DNA of 64,000 bases from Candidatus Nitrospira allomarina (lineage in GTDB: Bacteria > Nitrospirota > Nitrospiria > Nitrospirales > UBA8639), in the NCBI RefSeq assembly GCF_032050975.1, contig NZ_CP116967.1, positions 372,001 through 436,000 of the forward strand, written 5' to 3'. The position numbers were made by a program, and so were the translations under genes. The notes beneath the pieces are model-generated. The model saw only the letters and a program-made list of their open reading frames with translations, searched no databases and had not been told where the DNA came from. Shown piece after piece: positions 56,601 through 64,000 of this stretch (within the stretch, counting starts at the first letter, position 1; every line of letters starts with the position of its first letter).

Positions 56601-56946
56601 TGACCTGATTCAACCGGTTGGAAACTTGGAGTAAGGCAGTATCCGTGTTTGTTCCTGTGGGAAATCGGAGAATGATTTTTCCCTGACCGTAGGAACTTTC
56701 GCTGAACATTTTTTCCAGTCCTTCGACGCCTTTGAGTTGCTCTTCCTGCTCGTCGATGATTTCACGCTCGACTTCATGCGGGCTTCCCCCAGGCCAAACG
56801 GTATCCACGGTGACCTCATGCTTTTCCACATCAGGTGCCAATTGAACCGGGAGCTTCACCAACGCCACAATGCCGAACAACACCACTAAGAGCACACCCA
56901 CTGCCGTGCTGACCGGATAACGGATGGCGGAATGAACCAGATTCAT
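53695..56946 (-). CDS. RND efflux transporter permease
   Basis: 1083 residues, the AcrB class. Twelve membrane helices in two repeats, each with a large periplasmic loop. Helix 4 carries G-M-L-V-D-N-S-I-V-V-L-E-N, where AcrB has D-D, so one of the two proton-relay acids is replaced by Asn; several export classes share this. Its 3' end overlaps nothing; its start overlaps the adaptor stop by four bases. It works with the adaptor and TolC as a tripartite pump. Substrate unknown. Confidence 0.94.
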   Translation of the reverse strand: MNLVHSAIRYPVSTAVGVLLVVLFGIVALVKLPVQLAPDVEKHEVTVDTVWPGGSPHEVEREIIDEQEEQLKGVEGLEKMFSESSYGQGKIILRFPTGTNTDTALLQVSNRLNQVKEYPLEADEPVISSADTRGAAMAWFILDTLEGNPVNIETMRDFAEDIIKARFERVQGVAASNVYGGRERELRVTVDPAKLASRALTIMDLAQALDQENRDYSAGDFDEGKRSYVVRTVGEYLSPQDVENVIIARRDGASVYVRDVATANIDYKDPTVVVRQKGHPAIAINAIRQTGANVLEAMDGLREAASELNEEILNARGFQLFQVYDETTYINRSLTLVQQNLIVGSILAISILYVFLRTGSSTLVVGLAIPISMMGTFIMLWALGRNFNVISLAGMTFAAGMLVDNSIVVLENIYRHRELGKSLFQAAYDGTVEVWGAVLASTLTTIAVFVPIVFMEEQSGQLFRDIAIAISAGVGLSLVVSMTVIPSLSARVLTTVKKSKGEQAPDTWTSAGFVEDGSTAGRHSWLDRIKEALGSLVYGLSGSVFWRSVTILGFTSLAILGSWALLPKAEYLPQGNRNLVIGILLPPPGYNTHEFVKMGQPIESTLSPYWDAKPGSLEEAALDGPSIANFFYVARGRSVFMGGRVNDPSRVKELIPLFRRATADLPGVIGIITQRGLFERGLGEGRNIDIEITGPELDTLVQLGVQVFGQVKGVLPEAQVRPIPSLDLGSPEVRVTVKRDRAADVQMTNQELGFTIDALVDGAKASDYQFEGDEVDLTIRGIDKYANQTQSLTSIPIYTKGGQLTTVGNIADISLVAGPEQINHIERERSIVIQVIPPVEMALEEAMDVIRTQILGPLKESGTLGRLYNVRLSGTADDLTETYDALKWNFLLAFTITYLLMAALFESFLYPLVIIFTVPFAAAGGFLGLSLVNNFIAYQPLDVLTMLGFVILIGVVVNNAILVVHQALNFMRGPEEGDSFGGESGQGLPLREAIRESVKIRVRPIMMTTLTTLFGLFPLVVSSGAGSELYRGIGSVVLGGLLVSTVFTLIVIPALFTLVVDTQRKWAEARNPHLAEQPSGGAL

Positions 56947-58049
56947 GTTTTTACGGGCTCCTCTAAAATTCTGACCGACTGCCCGGGCAGGAGGCGCTCA
57001 TTCCCTTCCACGACTATCTGCATGCCTTCTTCAATAGCTCCCTGTACTTCTACCACGTCCTCAAAATGGGCGACGGGGATCACCGCTACCTGCGTAACAG
57101 TGTTGTTGGCCACAATAAAAGCAAATTCCTTTCCCCCTTTGAGCACCAGAGCATCCTTGGGGATCACGACCGCCTGGTAAGGAGCGCCCACCGCTAACTT
57201 CACCCGTGCAACCATCCCGCTTTTAATGCGTAACTCCGGATTGGCCAACACGACTTTGACCGGAAATGTCCGTGCCGACCGATCGGCTTGCGCGATGACC
57301 GAAAAGACTGTTCCCTCAACCTCAACTCCAGGAAGGGCATCGAACTCCGCCATCACTGGATCCCCGACCCTGACATCCCGCACATATTCTTCCGGGAGCG
57401 GCACTTGCACCTCAACCTGGGACAGGTCCACCAATTCCACCACTGGGCCCCCCTCTTCAACCCACTGACCGATTTCCGTATATTCTTTCGTGATCCAGCC
57501 GGGAAAAGGCGCCATGACCCTTGATTTGGTTAATTGATCGCGTACCAGTCGAATTTCCGCTTCTAATTGAATCAGCCGCTTTTCCAAAGCGCTTTCTTCA
57601 ACAACCGCATCATCCATTTCCTTTTGAGTCACCAGTTCTTTGGCAAACAACACTTTGATTCGGTCCAAATCCTTTTGCGCCTGTTCATAGCGGGCTTTGG
57701 CTTCACGATGCGAAGCTACTGCCGAGTCAAGGCGGATGTCCAGCGTGTCTGTCCGAAGACTGGCAAGCAGTTGGCCTTTTTTCACAAACTGCCCTTCTTT
57801 ACCGGGAAAGGCTTTGACCAGCCCGGCCACTTCACTGGCCACGAGACTTCGCTTGCGTGGCTCCGCTGTGCCAACCAATGAGACGGATCGCTGAACCTGC
57901 TTGCTCGAAACGGTCACAACCTTAACCGGAGAAGGTGGACGCCCCGTTGGCGGCTGGGCCGCCTCCTGTTCGCTACACCCCTGCAAACACTGCACACCTA
58001 GGACCAGGGCAAAAACCAGCCAGATAGAGCTTTTGGTCAGACATGTCAT
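56943..58049 (-). CDS. RND periplasmic adaptor lipoprotein
   Basis: 368 residues. A signal with lipobox-like L-Q-G-C-S anchors it in the inner membrane. The barrel-sandwich half P-R-K-R-S-L-V-A-S-E-V-A-G-L-V is followed by a coiled-coil hairpin (S-H-R-E-A-K-A-R-Y-E-Q-A-Q-K-D-L), then the beta-barrel and membrane-proximal domains. It overlaps the permease start by four bases and follows TetR by four, so the three are one operon. Confidence 0.93.
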   Translation of the reverse strand: MTCLTKSSIWLVFALVLGVQCLQGCSEQEAAQPPTGRPPSPVKVVTVSSKQVQRSVSLVGTAEPRKRSLVASEVAGLVKAFPGKEGQFVKKGQLLASLRTDTLDIRLDSAVASHREAKARYEQAQKDLDRIKVLFAKELVTQKEMDDAVVEESALEKRLIQLEAEIRLVRDQLTKSRVMAPFPGWITKEYTEIGQWVEEGGPVVELVDLSQVEVQVPLPEEYVRDVRVGDPVMAEFDALPGVEVEGTVFSVIAQADRSARTFPVKVVLANPELRIKSGMVARVKLAVGAPYQAVVIPKDALVLKGGKEFAFIVANNTVTQVAVIPVAHFEDVVEVQGAIEEGMQIVVEGNERLLPGQSVRILEEPVKT

Positions 58050-58053
58050 ACGT

Positions 58054-58704
58054 TTACATTGGCCTTTTTAAGGTTGAAGTCCCGAGGCCGTCAAGCAACA
58101 ACGACCCCAACCACTTGCCTTTGTCTACAAGCGATTCTTTGGGGCCGGACTGGAGAATCCAAAGATAGATGGTGGAGTTTAACATGCCATGAAACGCCAA
58201 GGAGGTATCTTTGGGATTCACTTTGCGGAATTCTCCGGTCCTGATGCCCTCCTTAATGAGATTCGCAACGAGATCGATTTGTGCCAGGTACCGTTTCCAC
58301 ACCCGCTCGCCAAATGCGCTTTTCACCGTCCATTCAAACCCGCTCCATTCAGAGACATAAATCCGGAAGAACGCACGGTTTTGATCAGCGAAAGCTAACT
58401 TCACCTGAATCACCGCACGTAACTTCTCCTGGGCCGGGAGACGGCTGTGCGCCGCTTCTTCCAAAAGCCGGAGTAATTCCTCCACCTTGGCTTCCACCAG
58501 AGAGATATAGATGTCTTCTTTGCTTTTAAAAAACCGGTACACCGTCCCCATAGCAAATTGCGCGTCCTCAGCGATTTCGGCCATGCTGGTTTTGAAAAAC
58601 CCGTTCTGGGAAAACTTTCGCTCCGCGGCCAGCAAAATTTCTTCACGCCGGGCTTCATATTCCCGCTGCTTTCTTTCCGCCCGAGGATTGGGAGTCGCTT
58701 TCAT
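58054..58704 (-). CDS. TetR-family regulator, local repressor candidate
   Basis: 216 residues. HTH in the first 70: R-E-E-I-L-L-A-A-E-R-K-F-S-Q-N-G-F-F-K-T-S-M-A-E-I-A with V-Y-R-F-F-K-S-K-E-D. The C-terminal ligand domain is helical. It opens the operon that continues with adaptor, permease and TolC. Two dyads over its promoter (58741-58772) are its likely operator, so it probably represses its own operon. Confidence 0.93.
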   Translation of the reverse strand: MKATPNPRAERKQREYEARREEILLAAERKFSQNGFFKTSMAEIAEDAQFAMGTVYRFFKSKEDIYISLVEAKVEELLRLLEEAAHSRLPAQEKLRAVIQVKLAFADQNRAFFRIYVSEWSGFEWTVKSAFGERVWKRYLAQIDLVANLIKEGIRTGEFRKVNPKDTSLAFHGMLNSTIYLWILQSGPKESLVDKGKWLGSLLLDGLGTSTLKRPM

Positions 58705-59304
58705 ACAGTGCCTTTTACCGAAATAGTTTTAATCGGCCTTGAATACTAATTCTAAAAGATGAATAGCTATTCCACAATATGAACCTCTGATTCAATTCAT
58801 TATCGGTCCCATTCATCTTTCAGTGATGGGCAAAATTTACCGTGAACCCTATTTCTTGACTAAGGGCTCCGAACTTTGAATTCCTTAGGTAAAATTCTCA
58901 CATCCCCTCTTTGAACATATAGCAAGGGAAAATGGGGTTAAAACGTTATCCACACTTCCCATCCTCCCTCGCCTTCCATGGATTCAGGGTGAAAAGAGAA
59001 AAACAGGGGAGAATACTATTTGGACACGGCGACGGAGACTACACGATTTCTTTACACGTATAGAGGAAATTTGCTTGGAGCGCTCTAAAGAGAAGATGAT
59101 GAGTAGAGACCGGCCTCTTCAAATTCCCGAGGAAAAATCTTAATTAGGATACTCATTTAAAGGAGGGGAAGGGAAATTCCCGTCAGTTTATTTCGGCCTG
59201 AGAGAAAGAATGGTTGGTCTTTTTCAGGCTAGATGGCTGGTATTTGCATCTAACCATCCAATTCGGGTGGTTTGGGCCGAGTGAAATATTTCCCGCAACA
59301 AGGC
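58705..59304. other. Upstream region of the tetR operon
   Basis: About 600 bases. The first 75 carry the promoter and dyads. Beyond them no gene, terminator or repeat is convincing; a short plus-strand frame from 59214 has no partner signals. Confidence 0.4.
58741..58777 (-). promoter_or_regulatory. Probable TetR-operon promoter with two overlapping dyads
   Basis: On the minus strand TTGTGG (58772-58777) and TAGAAT (58749-58754) are 17 bases apart, a sigma-70-like pair. The perfect 12-bp palindrome GAATAGCTATTC (58761-58772) fills the spacer, and a degenerate copy GAATACTAATTC (58741-58752) covers the -10. The two start 20 bases apart, about two turns of helix, and the tetR ATG is 37 bases downstream. 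The layout fits binding by the encoded repressor. Confidence 0.6.
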
Positions 59305-59808
59305 CTACGAGGTCTCTTCGCGAAATGATCCTAAAAACAGATTCCCGCAAAGAAGAGCACCGCCTATTAATAAGCCTCCCACACCCGTATACACGAAAAT
59401 TTCCGTCAGAAAATGTTCATGAGCCGGACCACGCCCGATGGAGGGGGCCAGAAGAAACATGGTCAGCCAAGAAAGCGGATACAAACTGCTGAGGCCAAGA
59501 AAAATTGCGGAGGCTTTTTTGTATCTGGATTTCATTCCAGACAACATGGTGAGTATGATTAGTCCCAGTGAAAAGGCCGCAATACCCGTTCCATGGAAGT
59601 GCGCACGTTGGGCATATCGCCAAATCTTATCCGCACTTTTGGCATCATGGACTGTGGGATTCGCTTCAATTCCCCGTTTAATATAATTTTTATACATATC
59701 TTCATTGATACCGAAAAGAATTCCCATTCCCACACCGAACATCAATCCCAATAGCACGAGGCCCAGCCCGATTTTCACCACTTCAATCTCTTTGGTCATC
59801 ATGTTCAC
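59305..59808 (-). CDS. Small multi-pass membrane protein
   Basis: GTG 59808 is preferred because GGGAG sits seven bases upstream; longer forms to 59973 are unsupported. The 167-residue product has four membrane helices: G-L-G-L-V-L-L-G-L-M-F-G-V-G, G-I-A-A-F-S-L-G-L-I-I-L, A-S-A-I-F-L-G-L-S-S-L-Y-P-L and V-G-G-L-L-I-G-G-A-L-L-C. A conserved-looking R-A-H-F-H-G-T-G at the start of helix 2 could bind haem or metal, which is speculation. Family not recognised. Confidence 0.65.
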   Translation of the reverse strand: MNMMTKEIEVVKIGLGLVLLGLMFGVGMGILFGINEDMYKNYIKRGIEANPTVHDAKSADKIWRYAQRAHFHGTGIAAFSLGLIILTMLSGMKSRYKKASAIFLGLSSLYPLSWLTMFLLAPSIGRGPAHEHFLTEIFVYTGVGGLLIGGALLCGNLFLGSFREETS

Positions 59809-60217
59809 GATCAATCTCCCATCATCCTCTAATAAATAAAGACTGCCAGTCGCGTATTTCTCAAAATACCCATCCGATCCATCACATCCATGCGGTGATG
59901 CGTATCTCCCCAATCCCCATGCTAAATTCTCCAAAAGAATTAAATCTGCCCGTTTGCTCAGACATGTGAACATGGAGGTCGCGGATCACACTCGCTCATC
60001 CACGGCGGGCGATTCTAGCTTGGCGCACACGCCCCCCAACGGGGCTCGCTCCGGGTGCAAAGGGCCACTATACAGAGTGGCAAAATAAATATTTCAAGGT
60101 CATCACATATGACAAGCGGTGCGTGCGCAGTAACTTCAGAAAATTTGCCTTCTTTCTCTCATTTATGGGAATGAAATCACCCGCGGCCTCATTTAACTGA
60201 GAAAATTTCCTGTAGTT
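59809..60217. other. Intergenic region with small hairpins
   Basis: About 400 bases. GCCACT (60064-60069) and AGTGGC (60076-60081) form a stem, but A-rich sequence follows, so it is not a terminator. GCCCC/GGGGC near 60030 is a second short stem. No gene seen. Confidence 0.4.
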
Positions 60218-60817
60218 CTAAACCCCTTCCCCATTTTGCCCCCCGGAGACGCCCCCTGACACAATAAATGCCATGACATCCGCACTTTCTGCCTCCAATG
60301 GATGAACTTGTTCTTTGGGAAAGATCAAGATATTTCCCGCAAAATTATAGGATTGCGGAAAATAGACGGCCACATGATCGAGCAGGCCGAGAAATTCCAA
60401 ATCCGTTCGAGTCACAAAGCCTACCGCTTCGGCATGACCACCGGGAACCAGAGACACCAAAACCGGCTGATCGAACCGCCGCTTTTCTCCCATAAACGCG
60501 GCAATCAGATCTTTGAGCGAGGTATAGAGAATTTTGACGAAAGGCGCTTTTACCAACACCCGTTCCAATATATCCAACATTTTTTGTACAAACACGGTGG
60601 ACGCATATCGGCCGGTTAAGGTGATTAACCCGACCGTGATCAGAAATCCCACACCCGGTATGGGGATATTTAACCAGCCATCAATTGTTTGAAGTACCAA
60701 CCACGCCACATACAACGTCGTCACTACCGGCACCAGGATTAACAGACCTTCAAAAAAATTCCTGGCCAGATCGTTCATATTGATATTGTCCCAAAACTTG
60801 GGCCGTTGTAATTCCAT
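60218..60817 (-). CDS. DUF502 membrane protein
   Basis: 199 residues with two N-terminal membrane helices (F-F-E-G-L-L-I-L-V-P-V-V-T-T-L-Y and G-V-G-F-L-I-T-V-G-L-I-T-L-T-G). A soluble C-terminal domain contains P-V-L-V-S-L-V-P-G-G and V-A-V-Y-F-P-Q-S-Y-N-F-A-G. The order and length fit DUF502, a widespread inner-membrane family of unknown function. Stands alone. Confidence 0.85.
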   Translation of the reverse strand: MELQRPKFWDNINMNDLARNFFEGLLILVPVVTTLYVAWLVLQTIDGWLNIPIPGVGFLITVGLITLTGRYASTVFVQKMLDILERVLVKAPFVKILYTSLKDLIAAFMGEKRRFDQPVLVSLVPGGHAEAVGFVTRTDLEFLGLLDHVAVYFPQSYNFAGNILIFPKEQVHPLEAESADVMAFIVSGGVSGGQNGEGV

Positions 60818-61066
60818 ATCAGACTACCCCCATAAAAAAGTGAACACCCGCATGGTCAGCTCACCAAACACTGCCATTTCAAAACTTCGCATTTTTCCTG
60901 CAAAAATCAGCAATGGGCAGACCGTCTCCCCATGAAAGAATGTACCCTACCGCCAAAAGTCACACAAACGCGGAGCGATGGTCAACATGAGGGATGATGG
61001 GTGGTTACAGGGAACAGGGCAATGCAGTACAATCGGCTCAACATATTCTTAAGAGGGGGAACATGC

Positions 61067-61327
61067 ATGGCACAAAGCAGTTCGGAAACGACAACAGCAG
61101 CAGCAGCAAACGATTCCCAGGAAACAGAAATTCTCTATGTCGTGATTCAACGGGATGGCAAGCAGGTCAGTGCTAAATGGGGACTCCATCCGAATCTCAA
61201 AGAAGAGTTGAAACCTGAAGAGTGGAAAGAGCTGACCGAAGTGATGGGAAAAGTCACCACCCTTGTCGGAGGTCGTTTTTCACAAGTCTTACATAAGGCC
61301 GAAGAAGAATCAGGTGGTACTGCTTGA
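61067..61327 (+). CDS. Small hypothetical protein (86 aa)
   Basis: ATG 61067 follows AGAGGGGGA. After a Ser/Thr/Ala-rich start, the product has T-E-I-L-Y-V-V-I-Q-R-D-G-K-Q-V-S-A-K-W-G and an amphipathic helix K-P-E-E-W-K-E-L-T-E-V-M. No membrane segment. It could be a small ligand- or protein-binding domain; the family is unrecognised. Confidence 0.6.
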   Translation: MAQSSSETTTAAAANDSQETEILYVVIQRDGKQVSAKWGLHPNLKEELKPEEWKELTEVMGKVTTLVGGRFSQVLHKAEEESGGTA

Positions 61328-61776
61328 AAGCGACCGCCCGTTGCTTTTTCTCCAGTTACTGAAGGTCACATTTCCTGCGGACAACGGCATTCTCAATTTC
61401 TCATCACGTTCGACTCCTCAAGACTCTTCCGGCAAGATCTCCTCTCAGGCGGGCCGAGTTTCGCTTTTACACGCTGGCTCTCCACCGCCAAAACAAAAGT
61501 GGGCCGAGAGGAGAGGTAACCCATCGGAACATGCCACAGACTCACGACCGGTACAAACATCTTCACTGCATTTATCAGAACCTGCATCATGAATGCTGAG
61601 CAAGCAATAATGAGAACAAACCGTGATAGAGTTGTCATCCTGAGGGAACCGAGGGATCTCGCACAGCCGTGGCACTTCAACGCGGGCTCAGACCCTTGGC
61701 CATTGGATCAAGTGAAGAGCCCTGCAATCACAATTGGCCCATCCAATGTCTAACCATGGAAATGAAAATTTTTACC
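61328..61776. other. Intergenic region with a probable dispersed repeat
   Basis: About 450 bases without a real gene. The string TGTCATCCTGAGGGAACC at 61635-61652 and the following GAGGGATCTCGCACAGCC resemble a repeat seen in many bacterial genomes. Its minus-strand translation gives C-A-R-S-L-G-S-L-R-M-T-T, a phrase I associate with spurious annotated ORFs. Spread in this genome cannot be judged here. Confidence 0.4.
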
Positions 61777-62763
61777 CTAAAGGTACCCATTTTCCCGAAA
61801 CCAGATAACGGCATCCTCAATTGCCCCTTGGGGGCCACTCCGCGGATAATCCAATTCTCGCAGAGCTTTTGAGCAATCGTAATGCTGCATGTGCGCCATC
61901 ACTTCGACAAAAAAGGCAGACACAAAGGGGGGGCGGCGTAAGAGAGAACGTGAAACCCACTCCCCGACTTTTGCTCCCCAACGAGCGAGAGCCAATGGAA
62001 CCGGAAAGAAAGGAGGCGGCACTCCAACCTCCTGCGCAATGAGTTCATTCAAGTCTTTTTGTGTCGTATTCCAGTTACCCACCAGATAGCGTTCCCCGAC
62101 ACGACCGCGCTCTGCCGCCCTGATCATAGCCACGGCCACATCCCGCACATCAATAATATTTACCCGACCGGGGACATACACCGGCATCCGCCCCTTCGCG
62201 ACCATAAGAATATGAGTGCCGCTTGTCGGTTGCTGATCGTAGGGGCCGAAAAACTCTGTCGGAATCACCACCACTGCGGGAATACCGTGGTGAACCGATT
62301 GCAGAATCTTTTCTTCCATGGCGGCCTTGGCCATGAGATACGGATTGTTCGTATATCGGGTTGAAAATTGACAGGTTTCATTGGCTGGATGGCCGACCGT
62401 TTTGGGAAATCCCACAGTCGTGAGCGTACTGGCAAAAACGAACCGGTCCACCCTGGCCGCACGGACAGCCTCTAACACCAGTGCCGTTTCTTTCAGAGCC
62501 TGCCCTTTGGCCACCTCAACCGGAATCGTCCCAGACGGATAATACCCGGCGGTGTGATAGACCACATCCCTGCCCTCACAGCCCAGGCGCAAGGACTCTC
62601 CATCATTGAGATCACCCACCACACGCTCAACATTCAGCCCATCAATCGTGAAGGTGTTACTGGTGAATCGATGCAACACACGAACCTGGTCCCCACGCTC
62701 AAGTAGCACCCGAACTAAATTCGCTCCAAGTTGACCGGTTCCACCGATGACCAACGATTTCAT
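61777..62763 (-). CDS. NAD-dependent epimerase/dehydratase, HpnA-like
   Basis: 328 residues, extended short-chain dehydrogenase fold. NAD site G7-G-T-G10-x-x-G13; catalytic S112 region and Y142-x-x-x-K146 in N-P-Y-L-M-A-K. The middle resembles the hopanoid-associated sugar epimerase HpnA. The substrate side V-I-P-T-E-F-F-G-P-Y-D fits that group too. Without hopanoid genes nearby the role is tentative. Confidence 0.85.
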   Translation of the reverse strand: MKSLVIGGTGQLGANLVRVLLERGDQVRVLHRFTSNTFTIDGLNVERVVGDLNDGESLRLGCEGRDVVYHTAGYYPSGTIPVEVAKGQALKETALVLEAVRAARVDRFVFASTLTTVGFPKTVGHPANETCQFSTRYTNNPYLMAKAAMEEKILQSVHHGIPAVVVIPTEFFGPYDQQPTSGTHILMVAKGRMPVYVPGRVNIIDVRDVAVAMIRAAERGRVGERYLVGNWNTTQKDLNELIAQEVGVPPPFFPVPLALARWGAKVGEWVSRSLLRRPPFVSAFFVEVMAHMQHYDCSKALRELDYPRSGPQGAIEDAVIWFRENGYL

Positions 62764-62906
62764 CTGAAATCCCTGTCGAGTAATCGTGGAGAAAGTCCTC
62801 TTTCAGGTAGAACGTAACACCCTCTAGTCGGTTGTACAGTTGGGACCCGAGCACATACACATGTTTGCACGATGAGTGAAAAGAAATGCACGAAAACGAA
62901 TAGTGC

Positions 62907-64000
62907 TTACTGCCCAAAACCCTGAATGGCGTTCCACGCATCATTGCCTGGTAAACCAAAGGAGGCGGGAGAATCTGCCGTTCGAACCAACGAGAGAGTC
63001 ATAGGAATCATATTGGAAAAATCCTGAAAGGTCCCGGTTAAGGTTCTCCCATCATCGGACATCGTGGTTGCAGATTGGCCCATCGTTCCCAACACGGTCC
63101 GATAGAAAATGGATAATTGGTTGCCTTGCAATTGTCCTTCTCCCTCCGCGGTCACCATGGTTCCCAACACACTGGTGGTCACCTCTCTCATGACCACCCG
63201 ATCTCCAATTTGTTGCAGGACATAGGACACGGTCGGTTCATTAGGATTTTTCCAGATGCCCGTCACATCAACCACGGCCCCTTTCTGGAGGGTCGCATTC
63301 AACTCCCGACGTTCGCCGGGAAGAAGTTCGACACTCTTGGTCCAAGGTCGATAGCCTTTCTTTTTGATTGCCACCTCGTATTCATCGGGAGATAATTGAC
63401 CCACGACGACTGATCCCTGTGTCGTGTTTCCGACAAGTTCATCGTCGACAAATACCTCCGCATCCTTGGGAACAGTGGTGATAACCAACGCGGCCAACCT
63501 TTTTCCAGCCGAATCACCGGTATCTGTGGTGCTCCCCGGTGAAATATTTTGCGGTTCAATCCTGACTTGACGGCTAAACCCCGGCCAATTATCAACCGTG
63601 AATTGGGCAATTTGAGAGGGCTTGGCATTACCAAACTGCCGGATGATTTCCACAATGACACCGATGACTTTTCCCCGGTAGAGCAATGGTCCTCCAGAGT
63701 TCCCTTCTTCAACCGCACCAGAAAATTTAAGAATGGGACCGTCAAACCCAGACAGAGTCCCCCGGGTCACCGCCCATGGATTGCCTCCAACCTGGGGAAA
63801 TCCGATTACCCGCACTTCCTCGCCCCCATGCAATTGACTCTGGGTATCCCACTCTAAAATCTGCACGTCATCGGGGAGATCTCCGCCCACTTTCAACAGG
63901 GCCAACCCTCTGGGATCCCCGCCTTCTTTGTTGATCACTTCAGCAACCAACGGTTCTTCTTGATGAGAAAAAAAAGTCACGGTGATCGACTGAGGGACTT
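62907..64000 (-). CDS. Trypsin-like serine protease with PEGA-like module (5' end outside)
   Basis: The frame runs open to the window edge, past the GTG at 63980, so the start lies beyond 64000. The catalytic Ser is in E-E-G-N-S-G-G-P-L-L. The strand that normally holds the catalytic Asp reads D-P-R-G-L-A-L-L-K-V, with Gly at the usual D-L-A-L-L position, so the triad may be incomplete; the His is outside the window. A PEGA-like surface segment (V-P-K-D-A-E-V-F-V-D-D-E-L-V-G) follows, then a beta-rich tail. Probably secreted. Confidence 0.8.
   Translation of the reverse strand, partial: VPQSITVTFFSHQEEPLVAEVINKEGGDPRGLALLKVGGDLPDDVQILEWDTQSQLHGGEEVRVIGFPQVGGNPWAVTRGTLSGFDGPILKFSGAVEEGNSGGPLLYRGKVIGVIVEIIRQFGNAKPSQIAQFTVDNWPGFSRQVRIEPQNISPGSTTDTGDSAGKRLAALVITTVPKDAEVFVDDELVGNTTQGSVVVGQLSPDEYEVAIKKKGYRPWTKSVELLPGERRELNATLQKGAVVDVTGIWKNPNEPTVSYVLQQIGDRVVMREVTTSVLGTMVTAEGEGQLQGNQLSIFYRTVLGTMGQSATTMSDDGRTLTGTFQDFSNMIPMTLSLVRTADSPASFGLPGNDAWNAIQGFGQ

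Noticed and set aside
60064-60081. Hairpin GCCACT/AGTGGC
   Set aside because: No T-run on either strand, so not called a terminator.
61383-61402. Short similarity to the 3' end of the epimerase gene (ACGGCATNCTCAATT)
   Set aside because: Only about 15 bases match at two places; too short to claim a duplicated gene remnant.
61393-61680. 95-codon minus-strand frame
   Set aside because: Covers the dispersed-repeat string and has the phrasing of known spurious ORFs.
1-64000. tRNA, rRNA, CRISPR array, transposase or prophage
   Set aside because: No cloverleaf-like segment, repeat-spacer pattern, terminal inverted repeats or transposase motif noticed in any gap; a covariance-model search would be needed to be certain about small RNAs.

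Overview
The window looks like a stretch of chromosome from a Gram-negative, mid-GC, free-living bacterium. The best guess is a Nitrospira-like member of the Nitrospirota. This is inferred from gene content: LL-diaminopimelate aminotransferase for lysine, DsrE2/TusA/DsrE sulfur-carrier proteins, an RND-TolC envelope system, a HpnA-like epimerase, and about 50% GC by eye. No rRNA, tRNA, CRISPR array or complete insertion sequence was seen, so the assignment is not marker-based.

Layout. 1-6.1 kb is gene-poor and looks eroded: a truncated glycosyltransferase, a response regulator interrupted by an amber codon, two very small genes, then a translationally coupled pair encoding a secreted metzincin protease and a secreted partner. 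6.1-13.8 kb holds a voltage-gated cation channel with an unusual acidic filter, a CBS protein, FtcD, DsrE2-TusA, a zinc alcohol dehydrogenase, a small DsrE protein, fumarase and a YetF-like membrane protein. 13.9-21.6 kb mixes decayed genes (a DUF5996 gene with several frameshifts and a one-base-broken gene) with an amidohydrolase, an NfeD/SPFH pair, 6-phosphogluconolactonase and a lipoprotein. 21.9-38 kb carries transaldolase, UDG, a hybrid histidine kinase, glycerate kinase, a MazG-like enzyme, a LemA-TPM-TPM operon, the dapL-folK-panC operon, an ABC exporter and a 31-residue COX24/AURKAIP1-type basic protein. 38-47.5 kb has nadB, a pabB-aminotransferase pair, an Fo-only ATP synthase operon closed by a terminator, larE and rlmN. 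47.5-64 kb starts with an AT-rich gap and a HARE-HTH gene followed by a tiny Lys/Ala-rich histone-tail-like gene. It continues with IMPase, a thioredoxin-like protein, RF3, a complete TetR-adaptor-RND-TolC operon with a likely operator, membrane proteins, the epimerase and a truncated trypsin-like protease with a PEGA-like segment.

How the genes work together. Most are housekeeping genes for cofactors, central carbon, translation and energy. The accessory interest lies in five places: (i) the channel filter TLEDWTD, which resembles calcium-selective engineered NavAb variants; (ii) the protease/partner pair; (iii) the HARE-HTH plus histone-tail-like unit; (iv) the RND operon with two dyad boxes over its promoter; and (v) a cluster of broken genes, two of which are restored by removing one base from a four-base C or G run. 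That last point raises the question of sequencing error versus real frameshifting.
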